Part shown: piece by piece, positions 25,079 to 33,596 of the stretch | How positions within the stretch are numbered: the first letter of the stretch is position 1 | Layout: each line of letters begins with the position of its first letter | Position numbers and translations under genes: made by a program | Source: a bacterium | GTDB lineage: Bacteria > Patescibacteriota > Microgenomatia > Daviesbacterales > UBA10151 | DNA: 46,574 bases | NCBI GenBank assembly: GCA_021790255.1 | Contig: JAJYIE010000007.1 | Coordinates: 1-46,574 of the forward strand | Direction: 5' to 3' | The notes under the pieces: generated by a model | Told to the model about the DNA's origin: nothing | The model's input: only the letters and a program-made list of their open reading frames with translations | The model's database searches: none

Positions 25079-27073
25079 ATGGCAGAAAAAAAAGATTTAT
25101 CGGGTTTATTGCAGAATGCTGAGGCTGCGGCCATTCAGGGGCAAGAAATGGCCCAGCAGAAACCTTTCTCCTTCAGTGAGTATTTAAATATTGTCGGCCA
25201 AAATCCTCTGGTAGCAAGCACTGCTCATGCCCGTGTCTATAACATGATCCTTCGTGAGGGTATCCAGCAAGGCCAGGACGGCCAGCCGAACCGATACCAA
25301 TTCTTTAGCAAAGAACTGTTTGGTTTAGAGAAAGTATTTCAGCAGCTTACTGAGGAATATTACTTACCGGCTGCCAGAAGGTTGGATGTCCGCAAAAGAA
25401 TCCTCATGCTGGTTGGCCCCGTCGGAGGCGGAAAATCCACTATAGCTACTTTGTTAAAAAGGGGCCTTGAGCAATACAGCCGGACGCAAGAGGGTGCAAT
25501 GTATGCTATTGACGGCTGTCCTATGTTTGAAGAGCCCTTGCATTTGATTCCTGAGGTAAACCGCCCGGATTTTCAAAGGGTACTCGGTGTACCGATTGAA
25601 GGGGATCTGTGTCCTTCATGTGAGTGGCGGATGGAACATGAATGGAGGGGAAATATTAGTGAGGTTGCGGTCAGACGGATGCTTTTCTCCGAAAAAAACC
25701 GGGTGGGAATTGGCACTTTTAAGCCAGCTGACCCCAAATCCCAGGATGTGGCTGAGTTAACAGGCCATGTTAACTTAAGCGCACTGGTTGATCAAAAATT
25801 TAACGGTGAATCTGATCCCCGGGCTTACCGCTTTGACGGAGAGCTTAATGTGGCCAACCGGGGGCTGATTGAATTTATTGAGATGCTGAAAATGGAGCCT
25901 CGGTTTCTTTATGAATTAAATACTGTAGCGGGTGAACGGAAAATTAAAGTTCCCTCCTTTGCACTGGTTGATGTTGATTTGTCGGTGCTTTCCCATACGA
26001 ACGAGTTTGAATACAAAAAATATTTTGCCGATCCGGCTAATGAGGCAATGGTAGACCGGATTTTTGTAGTCAAGGTCCCCTACAATATGCGGGTGAGTGA
26101 TGAAGTGAGAATTTACCGAAAACTGATTGACCAGGCCAGGCTCGGATCGTCCGGAGCGGATAGCCCGGTAAAAGACCTGGGCAATGTCCATATTGCCCCA
26201 CAAACTTTAGAGGTAGCCAGTCAGCTGGCTGTCCTCTCACGTATTAAGCCATCTGCCCGTCCCAACCTCAGCCCAATTGCCAAATTAAAGCTTTATGACG
26301 GTGAGCAAAAGGTGGGGGAATGGGAGCAGAAACATTTGAAGGAAATTGAGGAGGAAGGGGTGGCGAATCATGAGGGAATGGAAGGACTTTCCCCGCGCTT
26401 TATCATGAACCGCCTTGCCCAGGCACTGGCTTCAGGAAGAGATTGCGTTAATCCGCTGGATACTATAAGGTCGCTGCGGGATGGTATTAAAGAGCAGCAC
26501 GGCGGTGATCCAAAAGAAGCGGAAAGGATGCTCAGCTTGCTGGATCAGGTGCGCCTGGAATATGACGGAGATGTCAAGAAACGGGTTCAGCGGGCTTTTG
26601 TTTATGCATATGACGAATCAACAAGAACACTCCTGGACAATTATTTGAAAAACGCCGACGCTTTTTGCAACAAGAATAAAATTAATGACCCGATTACCGG
26701 TGACGAGGTTGATCCCGATGAGAGGTTGATGTGCTCTATTGAGGAGCAGATGGGTGTGGCAGGAGATTCACGAAAAAAGGAATTTCGGGAAGGTGTTATG
26801 CGCTCAGTAGCAAGCTGCGCCATGCGCGGGCAGCCGTTTACCCTTTCTTCTAACAACTCACTGCAGGAAGCAATCGAAAAGAAGTTGTTTTCTGACTTAA
26901 AGGATGTGGTCAAGGTAACTACTACCACTAGAACTCCTGATGCTGAGCAGCAAAAAAGAATTGACGCGGTCCGGGCTACCTTAACTGATCCGGGACTACC
27001 GGACAATGAGCGGTATTGCGACCATTGCGCTGGAGAGTTGCTCAAATACGCTGGGCAACTTATTAACCGGTAA
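25079..27073 (+). CDS. PrkA/YeaG-type serine protein kinase
   Basis: 664 residues from ATG 25079; an in-frame TTG at 25061 is less likely. The AAA-like PrkA N-terminal domain has Walker A GPVGGGKST at residues 113-121. A CPMFEEPLHLIPE segment, a Cys pair in GDLCPSCEW and the YRFDGELNVANRGLIEFIEM segment are all family signatures. The C-terminal half carries the PrkA kinase-like domain. The E. coli homologue YeaG (644 residues) is a Ser/Thr kinase induced in stationary phase and nitrogen stress. It is the first gene of a three-gene operon with DUF444 and SpoVR genes. In CPR cells with few signalling proteins, this operon is likely a central stress switch. Confidence 0.95.
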   Translation: MAEKKDLSGLLQNAEAAAIQGQEMAQQKPFSFSEYLNIVGQNPLVASTAHARVYNMILREGIQQGQDGQPNRYQFFSKELFGLEKVFQQLTEEYYLPAARRLDVRKRILMLVGPVGGGKSTIATLLKRGLEQYSRTQEGAMYAIDGCPMFEEPLHLIPEVNRPDFQRVLGVPIEGDLCPSCEWRMEHEWRGNISEVAVRRMLFSEKNRVGIGTFKPADPKSQDVAELTGHVNLSALVDQKFNGESDPRAYRFDGELNVANRGLIEFIEMLKMEPRFLYELNTVAGERKIKVPSFALVDVDLSVLSHTNEFEYKKYFADPANEAMVDRIFVVKVPYNMRVSDEVRIYRKLIDQARLGSSGADSPVKDLGNVHIAPQTLEVASQLAVLSRIKPSARPNLSPIAKLKLYDGEQKVGEWEQKHLKEIEEEGVANHEGMEGLSPRFIMNRLAQALASGRDCVNPLDTIRSLRDGIKEQHGGDPKEAERMLSLLDQVRLEYDGDVKKRVQRAFVYAYDESTRTLLDNYLKNADAFCNKNKINDPITGDEVDPDERLMCSIEEQMGVAGDSRKKEFREGVMRSVASCAMRGQPFTLSSNNSLQEAIEKKLFSDLKDVVKVTTTTRTPDAEQQKRIDAVRATLTDPGLPDNERYCDHCAGELLKYAGQLINR

Positions 27074-27082
27074 AGCCGCTCT

Positions 27083-28300
27083 ATGAATGAAAAAGATACG
27101 ACTTTTAGATTTTTTATAAACGCAGAGCCGTGGGATTTGCACAGCGGTCGGGCTCGGCGGGATATCGCCCGGCACGATCAAAGGGTCCGGGAAACTCTCA
27201 GAGGCAACCTTTCGGATATAGTAAGCAACGAAGATATCGTGACCTCCGACGGCCAGAAAATAATCAGAGTTCCCATCAGGGGATTAGAGTTGCCTCGTTT
27301 CCGGTTTGATCCCTACGATGAGAAGCATTACGGTCAGGGTAATGAAGGTACCAAGGATAACGGGCAAACCCAGCCGGGAACAATCTTGGGTAAGACGGGT
27401 GAAGGATCGGGTAATCAGGCCGGACACGAGCCGGGAACGGATGTGTATGAGGCTGAATTTACAGTTGACGATATTTTAGAGATGATGTTTGAAGACCTGG
27501 CTCTCCCTGATATAGAGGAGAGAGGCAGGGATCAGCTGGTTAAGTCATCCCTGGAGTATACAACTGTCCGTAAAACCGGCCCCTGGGCAAACTTAGATTC
27601 CAGGCGAACCTTAATAGAGGCTTATAAACGAAACGCCAAGATGGGTAAACCCGGTTGGGATATTGACGAGACACAAGACCTCCGTTTTAAAAGCTGGGAA
27701 GAGAAGCTGGATCCTCAAACTAACGCCGTGATTTTCGCCATGCGTGATGTTTCCGGTAGTATGGGCGACCACGAAGCCTACCTGGCACGGACCTTTTTTA
27801 CTTGGATGGTTCGCTTTCTGAGGAAGCAATATTCGGGTGTGGATATTGCTTTTATCACCTGTCACACTGAGGCTCAGGAGGTTGATGAGCAAACTTTTTT
27901 CCATCTCTCAGGGTCAGGCGGAACAAGGATGGGTTCTGCGTACCAAAAAGCGCTGGAAATCATAGATAACAGATACAATCCTTCTTCATGGAATATTTAT
28001 CCCTACCTTTTTTCCGACGGCTATAACTGGGATGATGAGGCTTGTGTTCTGTTAGTAAAGAAGCTTTTGGATGTCAGCAACCAGGTGGGTTACGGAGAGG
28101 TCAACCATTACGGCCACTGGGATGGCGATCATTCCTTCGGCCAAGACGGACAAAGCTGGGCTCCACTCGGGGCTTTATACGACCGCACTTTCCGGTCCGA
28201 TGAACGTTTTGTGATGTCGCAGTTTGGTGCAAAAGAAGATGTTTGGCCCGGCCTTAAACAATTTTTAAGAAAGCGCCATGAGGTGTTGGCAACGGCATGA
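27083..28300 (+). CDS. DUF444 / YeaH-family von Willebrand factor A protein
   Basis: 405 residues. The N-terminus FINAEPWDLHSGRARRDIARHD resembles the YeaH start. A low-complexity Gly/Thr linker (residues 84-120) precedes VDDILEMMFEDLALPD, another family block. The VWA domain carries the MIDAS motif DVSGSM at residue 222 and the downstream SGSGGTRMGSAY loop. YeaH is the conserved partner of the kinase YeaG. The gene starts 10 bases after prkA and overlaps spoVR by 4 bases. It probably bridges the kinase and its targets through metal-dependent binding; this is inferred from VWA biology. Confidence 0.94.
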   Translation: MNEKDTTFRFFINAEPWDLHSGRARRDIARHDQRVRETLRGNLSDIVSNEDIVTSDGQKIIRVPIRGLELPRFRFDPYDEKHYGQGNEGTKDNGQTQPGTILGKTGEGSGNQAGHEPGTDVYEAEFTVDDILEMMFEDLALPDIEERGRDQLVKSSLEYTTVRKTGPWANLDSRRTLIEAYKRNAKMGKPGWDIDETQDLRFKSWEEKLDPQTNAVIFAMRDVSGSMGDHEAYLARTFFTWMVRFLRKQYSGVDIAFITCHTEAQEVDEQTFFHLSGSGGTRMGSAYQKALEIIDNRYNPSSWNIYPYLFSDGYNWDDEACVLLVKKLLDVSNQVGYGEVNHYGHWDGDHSFGQDGQSWAPLGALYDRTFRSDERFVMSQFGAKEDVWPGLKQFLRKRHEVLATA

Positions 28301-29754
28301 GAGCAGAAGATAAAGCCCAACTAGAAGATGTTGCCGGGGTAATGGGCGAGGTAGCCGGACAATTAGGTCTGCAGCCTCCGGCGGTCAGTTTCGATGTTGT
28401 CCCGGCAGAGGTTATGTATGAAATAGCAGCTTATCATTTTCCTGACCGTTTTCCCCACTGGACCCACGGGCAGTCCTATCATCGCCAGAAGACCGGATAT
28501 GACCACGGTTTGCAGAGAATTTACGAATTGGTAGTCAACACCGAGCCTTGCCATGCGTATTTGATGGAAACAAACAGCCTGACTTCCCAAAAGTTGGTTA
28601 TCGCCCATGTTTTAGGTCACGCAGATTTTTTCCGGCGTAATGTTTTTTTCAGTAAGAGCAACCGGTTCATGCACACCGCTGCCGCAGCGCACGCAGAGGC
28701 AATCAATAAAATAGAAAAAGAGCACGGGTTGGAAAAAGTAGAACAAACGCTTGATGCAGCCCTGGCCCTGGCTATGCATGTTGATCCGGCCCGGGAATTT
28801 TTCCGGCAAAAATCCATGGCTGAGTACGAAGAAGAGCGCCTGCGGCCACCTGATGAGCCGACTATGGACTATGATGATATATGGTTTATGCAGGGTAAGC
28901 CACGCAAAACCCCCGACCGCCGGCGAAAAATCCCGCCAGAACCTGAAAGGGATTTACTGAGATTTTTAGGCGAGTCTTCTTCTATATTGGATGAATGGCA
29001 GCGGGATGTTTTGGCTATGGTGGGGGAAGAATACCGTTATTTTTATCCGAATATGCGCACAAAAATTATGAATGAGGGATATGCCGCTTTTTGGCATGAA
29101 AGGATTATGGAACATCCAAACACCAGGCTTTCCCCGGATGAGCTTATTGAATTCCAGCAAATGCATTCTTCCGTGATCAGCCAGGGTCACACATTTGCCC
29201 TAAATCCCTACGGAGTTGGTTATAAAGTTTGGAAGGATATTGAAAAGCGCTGGGAGGAGCCGGAGGAAGAAAAAACATGGTATGGCGAAAGTACTAAAAG
29301 GGCAGGAGGTGAGGGATTAAAAAAGGTTTTTGAGGTTGCAGCAGATTACCGGGATAGCGAATTTTTGCGCTTATTTTTAACGGAGCCATTGGTAGAAGAA
29401 CTGGATCTTTATGAGTACAAATTTGAAGGTGATAAACAAAAGAGGCAGGGAAACTGGGTAGTACAACAGGCGCCCTGGGAGGAGCTTCGTGATGGTTTGG
29501 CTAACCATCTGATGGGGTTGGAAGTGCCGGCTATCGCTGTGGTGGACGGGGATTTTGAGGGAAGAAACGAGTTACTTTTATCCCATGATGCGGGAAGTGA
29601 CCTTGTCCCATTGGATTTTGACTACGCCAGAAGGACGCTGGGGTTGATCCACAGTCTGTGGGGCAAGCCCGTGCATCTGGACACAATTAAAGATGATAAA
29701 CACCTCAGGCTGACTTGTAACGACGGTAAAGCAGTAGATGTAAAACCCTTCTAA
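28297..29754 (+). CDS. SpoVR / YcgB family protein
   Basis: 485 residues, close to E. coli YcgB (510). The family blocks are clear: DVVPAEVMYEIAAYHFPDRF, HWTHGQSYHRQK, NSLTSQKLVIAHVLGHADFF, FYPNMRTKIMNEGYAAFWHE and INPYGVG-type text (FALNPYGVGYKVWKDIEKRW). The conserved His and Glu residues suggest metal binding, but no activity is established. SpoVR is needed for spore cortex formation in Bacillus and is a stress gene in enterics. It is translationally coupled to DUF444 by an ATGA overlap, completing the kinase/VWA/SpoVR triad. Confidence 0.95.
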   Translation: MRAEDKAQLEDVAGVMGEVAGQLGLQPPAVSFDVVPAEVMYEIAAYHFPDRFPHWTHGQSYHRQKTGYDHGLQRIYELVVNTEPCHAYLMETNSLTSQKLVIAHVLGHADFFRRNVFFSKSNRFMHTAAAAHAEAINKIEKEHGLEKVEQTLDAALALAMHVDPAREFFRQKSMAEYEEERLRPPDEPTMDYDDIWFMQGKPRKTPDRRRKIPPEPERDLLRFLGESSSILDEWQRDVLAMVGEEYRYFYPNMRTKIMNEGYAAFWHERIMEHPNTRLSPDELIEFQQMHSSVISQGHTFALNPYGVGYKVWKDIEKRWEEPEEEKTWYGESTKRAGGEGLKKVFEVAADYRDSEFLRLFLTEPLVEELDLYEYKFEGDKQKRQGNWVVQQAPWEELRDGLANHLMGLEVPAIAVVDGDFEGRNELLLSHDAGSDLVPLDFDYARRTLGLIHSLWGKPVHLDTIKDDKHLRLTCNDGKAVDVKPF

Positions 29755-29824
29755 GGAAGAGAATCTCGCGCGGTTAATCGAAAAATCCCTGAAAAGGCAG
29801 TATAATATATAGGTTATTTTGTCC

Positions 29825-29896
29825 GGCCCCGTAGCTCAGTGGTAGAGCAGGTGCCTCTTAAGCACTTGGTCGAGCGTTCGAATCGCTCCGGGGTCA
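29825..29896 (+). tRNA. tRNA-Lys(CTT)
   Basis: A full cloverleaf: acceptor GGCCCCG/CGGGGTC with one G-T pair, D-stem GCTC/GAGC, anticodon stem GGTGC/GCACT with loop CTCTTAA (anticodon CTT at 29857-29859), T-arm GAGCG-TTCGAAT-CGCTC, discriminator A. CCA is not encoded. Confidence 0.93.
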
Positions 29897-29906
29897 CAAG
29901 ATAAAT

Positions 29907-30182
29907 TTAGCTTTCCTCTTCCTCCTCAATATCCTCCTCTTCAGTTTCAGCCAAACCTAGCTCACCCTGCCTGTCCTCCGTTTGATGCTGGTACAACCTA
30001 GCGTCATGGGCCATGTCCAGGGTATCCCGAGGTTCATTTTCATCGGCTCCGGTGATGTGCTCCGAATCGGGGTCAGAGCCGCTTTCCAGCTGCTCTCCTT
30101 CCTCATCCAGAGTTTCTGCAGCATCATGCTTTTTTTGATCCGGCCACTCACCTAAGGGTTTCTTCATATAAGATTGCGGCAT
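29907..30182 (-). CDS. Small highly acidic hypothetical protein
   Basis: 91 residues, very rich in Asp and Glu and ending in a run of nine acidic residues broken only by Ile (EEEDIEEEEE). The N-terminus MPQSYMKKPLGEWP is mildly basic. A textbook Shine-Dalgarno AGGAGGTGG lies 7 bases before the ATG, one of the strongest in the window and in contrast to the leaderless neighbours. It sits between two tRNA genes. No domain is recognisable; disorder is expected. It could be a charge-mimic or DNA/RNA-mimic protein, but this is speculation. Confidence 0.7.
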   Translation of the reverse strand: MPQSYMKKPLGEWPDQKKHDAAETLDEEGEQLESGSDPDSEHITGADENEPRDTLDMAHDARLYQHQTEDRQGELGLAETEEEDIEEEEES

Positions 30183-30256
30183 ACGTTACCACCTCCTATT
30201 CAAAATTATAGTTGAATATTATAAATTTTTTCTGTGAAGTTGCTTAATTTAATTAG

Positions 30257-30329
30257 TGCGCCTGGAGTGAGTCGAACACTCAGTCGCTTGTTCCGAAGAC
30301 AAGTGCTCTATCCATTGAGCTACAGGCGC
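30257..30329 (-). tRNA. tRNA-Arg(TCG)
   Basis: A full cloverleaf on the minus strand: acceptor GCGCCTG/CAGGCGC, D-arm GCTC-AATGGATA-GAGC, anticodon stem CTTGT/ACAAG with loop CTTCGGA (anticodon TCG), T-arm with TTCGACT, discriminator A. CCA is not encoded. Confidence 0.92.
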
Positions 30330-30384
30330 ATACACCCAGTAAATTTTACCAAGTTAAGAACTATTTTACCAATTGCCACCGGAA

Positions 30385-30393
30385 TGGTAAAAT
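30385..30393 (+). promoter_or_regulatory. Extended -10 promoter of yvcK-like gene
   Basis: TGG-TAAAAT ends 10 bases before the ATG at 30404; no Shine-Dalgarno. Confidence 0.45.
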
Positions 30394-30403
30394 TGTTTTC
30401 ACA

Positions 30404-31498
30404 ATGAATGCTGAGATTCCTAAATTTGTAATTATCGGTGGGGGAAAGGGCCCCAGTGCTGTTAGGAGAGGCTTGAAAGAGCTCCCTATCCATATCACCT
30501 CGATTGTACCATCCGCTGATTCAGGGGGTAGCACAGGTAAACTCAGACGAGACTATGACGTTTTGAGTATGGGGGACCTGACGCAGGCTTGGGGAGATCA
30601 CGCCATAGACCCGGACGATGGTGAATTCTTGCATTTTCGTTTTCCGAAAGGGGAGGGCATAAACGGACACCGTAATTCCAACTTGGGGTTTTTAGTGGCG
30701 ATGGAAGTATTCCGCGATAAAGCTCTCAAAGAAAACTGGCCAGTCGATCAAATTAATAATGATCATCTGGTGGCAAAAGTTCTTGACTACCACCGCAGGA
30801 AATATCCAATTACCGGGAATGTTGTACCGAGTACTGCTGAGAATAATCTTGACCTGATTACAATTTTAACTGACGGAACCAGATTAGCGCAGGAACATTT
30901 ACTTGATTTTCGAGACGGAGGGGTGCCTATTTCCAAAGTTGAGCTATCCAAAGAAGCCATCATTTACCCGGAAGCAAAAATTGAACTGGAAGGGACCGAT
31001 GCCTGCATTTACGGCTCAAGCAGCCTCAGAGGAAGCATAGAAGCAGTTTTAGCTGTCCAGGGTGTCCCGGAGGCTATCCGAAGGGGAAGGTCGCTTCAGA
31101 TTATGGTCCAAAATATCGCAAACTGGAAAGGGGATACGGCGGGTTTTAAAACTTCCGATTATGCCCGGGTTATCACCGATTGGACTGGAATTCCAATTGA
31201 TTACCTGGTTTATTTTAAAGATAGCCAGACCAATATTGATCCGGAGATTATTAAAGACTACGAAAAGGAAGGACAGGAAATTGTTGAGCTGGACGATAAA
31301 ACCCTACTGTATGTCAGGCAGGTCCGGTGCTTTGATTTAATTAAAGTGGTTGAGGAAGGTAACAACGGTGAAAGAAAATTTGTGCTTCGCCATGATCCCC
31401 AAAAAGTCGGCCGGGCTTTAATGTCGGTCTGGGAAGAACACCTGGCTAAAATAGATTTAAGCAGACTCCGGATTACTCCCTCTGAAATTTATAGTTAA
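30404..31498 (+). CDS. YvcK/CofD-like gluconeogenesis factor (UPF0052)
   Basis: 364 residues. The YvcK/CofD signature is present: IIGGGKGPSAVRRGLKELP, then IVPSADSGGSTGKLRRDYDVLSMGDL, and a GSSSLRGSIEAVLAVQGVPEAI segment that matches the GxSSLxTSxxPxLLxxGI block. YvcK binds UDP-sugars and coordinates carbon metabolism with peptidoglycan synthesis and cell shape. Its 3' end overlaps the convergent PAP2 gene by 42 bases. Confidence 0.9.
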   Translation: MNAEIPKFVIIGGGKGPSAVRRGLKELPIHITSIVPSADSGGSTGKLRRDYDVLSMGDLTQAWGDHAIDPDDGEFLHFRFPKGEGINGHRNSNLGFLVAMEVFRDKALKENWPVDQINNDHLVAKVLDYHRRKYPITGNVVPSTAENNLDLITILTDGTRLAQEHLLDFRDGGVPISKVELSKEAIIYPEAKIELEGTDACIYGSSSLRGSIEAVLAVQGVPEAIRRGRSLQIMVQNIANWKGDTAGFKTSDYARVITDWTGIPIDYLVYFKDSQTNIDPEIIKDYEKEGQEIVELDDKTLLYVRQVRCFDLIKVVEEGNNGERKFVLRHDPQKVGRALMSVWEEHLAKIDLSRLRITPSEIYS

Positions 31499-32128
31499 GG
31501 CGGGCAGGAGTCCTAAGGATATTCCAAGAAGTAGTCCGCCCAAGACATCCGACGCCCAATGCTCCCCCAGATAAATCCTGGAAATTAAAGTCAGCAGTAA
31601 TACTACCACCAGAATAATTTGGCAAAAGGTTCTATGTAAGATGTTTTTTGCCGAAATGTAAGAAAGTAAAAAAGTGATCAAAAATGAAGCCCGGAAAACG
31701 TGACCGGAAGGATAAGAGGATGTTGTTTGCACAAAGCTGCTGGGCAGGTCAAAATGGATAACACCGCGGTATAAAAGATGCGGAGGTGCAGGGTGGTAAA
31801 TGAACAGCTTACCAAAGAATTCCGCCAGAGTCCCGGCAAAATAAAGAAATAAGCAAAGAGCCGTCAGGTAAAGTTTTTGCCGGGCAAGCAGCAGGACAAT
31901 AACCAGCCAGAAAAATCCCGCCATTTCCGCGGATGCCAGGATGGAGAACATGGAAAAAGGCAAATCTACCAGATGCGGCAGGTGATTTTGCAGTCGGACC
32001 GTAGTATCAAAATCGATATTCGTAAAGTAGTGCTCGGCAACAAAAAGCGAAAAAACGAGGAAAGAGAGCAGCAAGAGTGCCGAAGCCAGTAATATTTTTA
32101 AATTTGGAGAAAATTTTCGTTGGAGCAT
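31457..32128 (-). CDS. PAP2-family membrane phosphatase
   Basis: 223 residues with six hydrophobic helices. The PAP2 catalytic motifs are KLFIYHPAP (motif 1, with HP in place of the usual RP), YPSGH (residues 139-143, catalytic His143) and SRIYLGEHWASDVLGG (residues 183-198, nucleophile His190). It dephosphorylates lipid phosphates such as undecaprenyl pyrophosphate or phosphatidate at the outer face of the membrane. The start is supported by TGG-TAGAGT on the minus strand ending 11 bases before the ATG. Confidence 0.9.
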   Translation of the reverse strand: MLQRKFSPNLKILLASALLLLSFLVFSLFVAEHYFTNIDFDTTVRLQNHLPHLVDLPFSMFSILASAEMAGFFWLVIVLLLARQKLYLTALCLFLYFAGTLAEFFGKLFIYHPAPPHLLYRGVIHFDLPSSFVQTTSSYPSGHVFRASFLITFLLSYISAKNILHRTFCQIILVVVLLLTLISRIYLGEHWASDVLGGLLLGISLGLLPALTINFRGSNPESA

Positions 32129-32139
32129 TAAGCAACTCT

Positions 32140-32148
32140 ACTCTACCA
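32140..32148 (-). promoter_or_regulatory. Extended -10 promoter of PAP2 gene
   Basis: Minus-strand TGG-TAGAGT, 11 bases before the ATG at 32128. Confidence 0.4.
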
Positions 32149-32258
32149 TTTATTTTAACACACAGGAGAAGTGAGCCTCTCATTACAGTTTTCTTGCTTT
32201 CTTATGATTGATTTTTATTGCATCCAACGTAATATGCGGAAGGGGAAATATTTCTGCC

Positions 32259-32600
32259 ATGAATTCTGACAAAGCCCGACAATTACTTCTTGCAAAGCAG
32301 CAACAAGTTAAAGAACAGCTAAAATCTATTGAAAGTAATGACCCCGTTTTAAGTTTTGCTGACCTGGCAAATGAGGCCCAGGAAAGCGGCACGGAGGTTT
32401 GGCAATCAGATGTGCATTTCAAAAGCCTGGTTTTGATAGACAGCTTAAATGATTTATCTTCTCAAATTGACAAGGCCTTGCTAAATGTAAAAGACGGCAG
32501 CTACGGTAAATGCGAAAAGTGCCATGTTTCTATTCCGAAAGAGAGGCTTGTTGCCCTGCCTTCCGCCAGCTTTTGCGCCAAGTGCGCTCAGGATTTCTGA
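32259..32600 (+). CDS. DksA/TraR-type C4 zinc-finger protein
   Basis: 113 residues from the ATG at 32259, which follows AAGGGGA and a TTGATT-16-TAATAT promoter. Residues about 3-70 form the DksA-like coiled coil (LLLAKQQQVKEQLKSIE, then DSLNDLSSQIDKALLNVKDG). The zinc finger CEKC-x17-CAKC follows after the YGKCEKCHVSIPKERL segment. Such proteins enter the RNA polymerase secondary channel and tune transcription with ppGpp. The acidic coiled-coil tip differs from E. coli DksA, so effects on initiation are uncertain. Confidence 0.88.
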   Translation: MNSDKARQLLLAKQQQVKEQLKSIESNDPVLSFADLANEAQESGTEVWQSDVHFKSLVLIDSLNDLSSQIDKALLNVKDGSYGKCEKCHVSIPKERLVALPSASFCAKCAQDF

Positions 32601-32678
32601 TTTTTTTGACAAAACGTTTACACATCTTTCATTTTTATCTTAAATAACAGTGGTAATATCTGCATATAAATCCAATTT

Positions 32679-32831
32679 ATGTTTTTATTCCGCTATCGTC
32701 AAAAGCCATTTTTTAACAAAAGAAACTCTTCTGTACAGGGGCTCTCAGCGGGAGTGCTCTCCAATCTAATAGTCATGCAGGCTAGTCACAAAGACGGACA
32801 GTTGCAGGTTTTATCAAAGCCGGGTGAGTGA
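32679..32831 (+). CDS. Small hypothetical protein (50 aa)
   Basis: An open frame of 50 residues starting MFLFRYRQKPFFNKR and ending LSKPGE. Its TGA stop abuts the ATG of the next small gene, and that gene in turn overlaps the Rad52-like remnant, so the three look like one operon. TGG-TAATAT at 32651-32659 is a possible extended -10. There is no recognisable domain and it may be a decayed fragment. Confidence 0.35.
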   Translation: MFLFRYRQKPFFNKRNSSVQGLSAGVLSNLIVMQASHKDGQLQVLSKPGE

Positions 32832-33011
32832 ATGAAGAAAGGCGTTAAGGATTACTTCGCACATTCAGGCAGGATTTATGAAGTAGGTTTTATAATTGGG
32901 CTTTTGTTGATACTGTTACTGCAACTCGTATTTTTTTACATTGGTTTACCCCGGCTGGTTAGCCATAACTCGTTAGTACCTTCTTTCGGAAGGATTCTAA
33001 TGCTTCCATGA
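32832..33011 (+). CDS. Small single-pass membrane protein (59 aa)
   Basis: 59 residues, beginning MKKGVKDYFAHSGRIYEVGF with one strong transmembrane helix (IIGLLLILLLQLVFFYIGL, residues 21-39). It starts directly after the upstream stop and ends with an ATGA overlap onto the Rad52-like remnant. A weak GGGTGAG lies before the ATG. The function is unknown; the tight packing is the main evidence for a real gene. Confidence 0.5.
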   Translation: MKKGVKDYFAHSGRIYEVGFIIGLLLILLLQLVFFYIGLPRLVSHNSLVPSFGRILMLP

Positions 33012-33469
33012 ATAATGCAAATGATAACAGCACCGCTAAAAATGAAGTGGGGCGGGCTGATTTACCGCAGGATCTTAACACCTCCTAATTAAATGTTATT
33101 TCCCAAAAAACTCCTTCCCAATCTGTTAAGAAGCTGCCCGGCCCTGACGGTCAGATGGTCTCTTATGTTGAGGTTGGCTACGTTATTAATACCTTAAACC
33201 AGGTCTTCGGTTGGGATTGAGATTTTCGTATACATGAGCAGCAGGTGGGCAAAAAAACAGGTTTGGGTAAGGGGCGAGTGTCAGTCAGACTAAAAGGGCA
33301 TATGATTATCAAAGCGCAATATGGTGGAGCGGACATTAAATTTAACAGGCAAAACGGCGAGCCGATCAGTATCGCTTTTGTTTATTGGCCATCTATGAAC
33401 TGCAATCACTTTTTTCATGAAGTCACCGGATTCCCGCGGCACAGGCATAGACTTCTCGTCATCTTTTGA
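33008..33469 (+). pseudogene. Decayed Rad52/22-family single-strand annealing protein
   Basis: One frame reads from ATG 33008 to TGA 33469 but is cut by TAA at 33086-33088 and TGA at 33218-33220. The text between resembles the Rad52_Rad22 domain of phages and plasmids: MVSYVEVGYVINTLNQVFGW, then (stop) DFRIHEQ, VSVRLKGHMIIKAQYGG and FNRQNGEPISI. The TGA stands where a Trp is expected (GWD-W-DF), a single TGG-to-TGA change. After GEPISI at about 33380 the similarity ends, as if truncated or rearranged. Such proteins anneal DNA strands in recombination systems of mobile elements, so this is probably a relic of one. Confidence 0.62.
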
Positions 33470-33552
33470 TATACCCCGAGAATTTGCTTCTAACATAACT
33501 TGGAAAGACTCTAAATCAACCCATAAGTTCTGTAAACTATGTAAAATTGGTC

Positions 33553-33581
33553 TTGACGGCGCACCTTAACTATTTTAACCT
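33553..33581 (+). promoter_or_regulatory. Promoter of NRAMP gene
   Basis: TTGACG at 33553-33558, a 17-base spacer and TAACCT at 33576-33581; AAAGGA then precedes the ATG at 33597. Confidence 0.5.
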
Positions 33582-33596
33582 GAATTAAAGGAAAAT

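Noticed and set aside
33290-33496. Minus-strand open frame of 68 codons
   Set aside because: Half of it is antisense to the Rad52-like remnant, with no start signal or known motif. Its upstream half looks codon-like but is not enough to call a gene.
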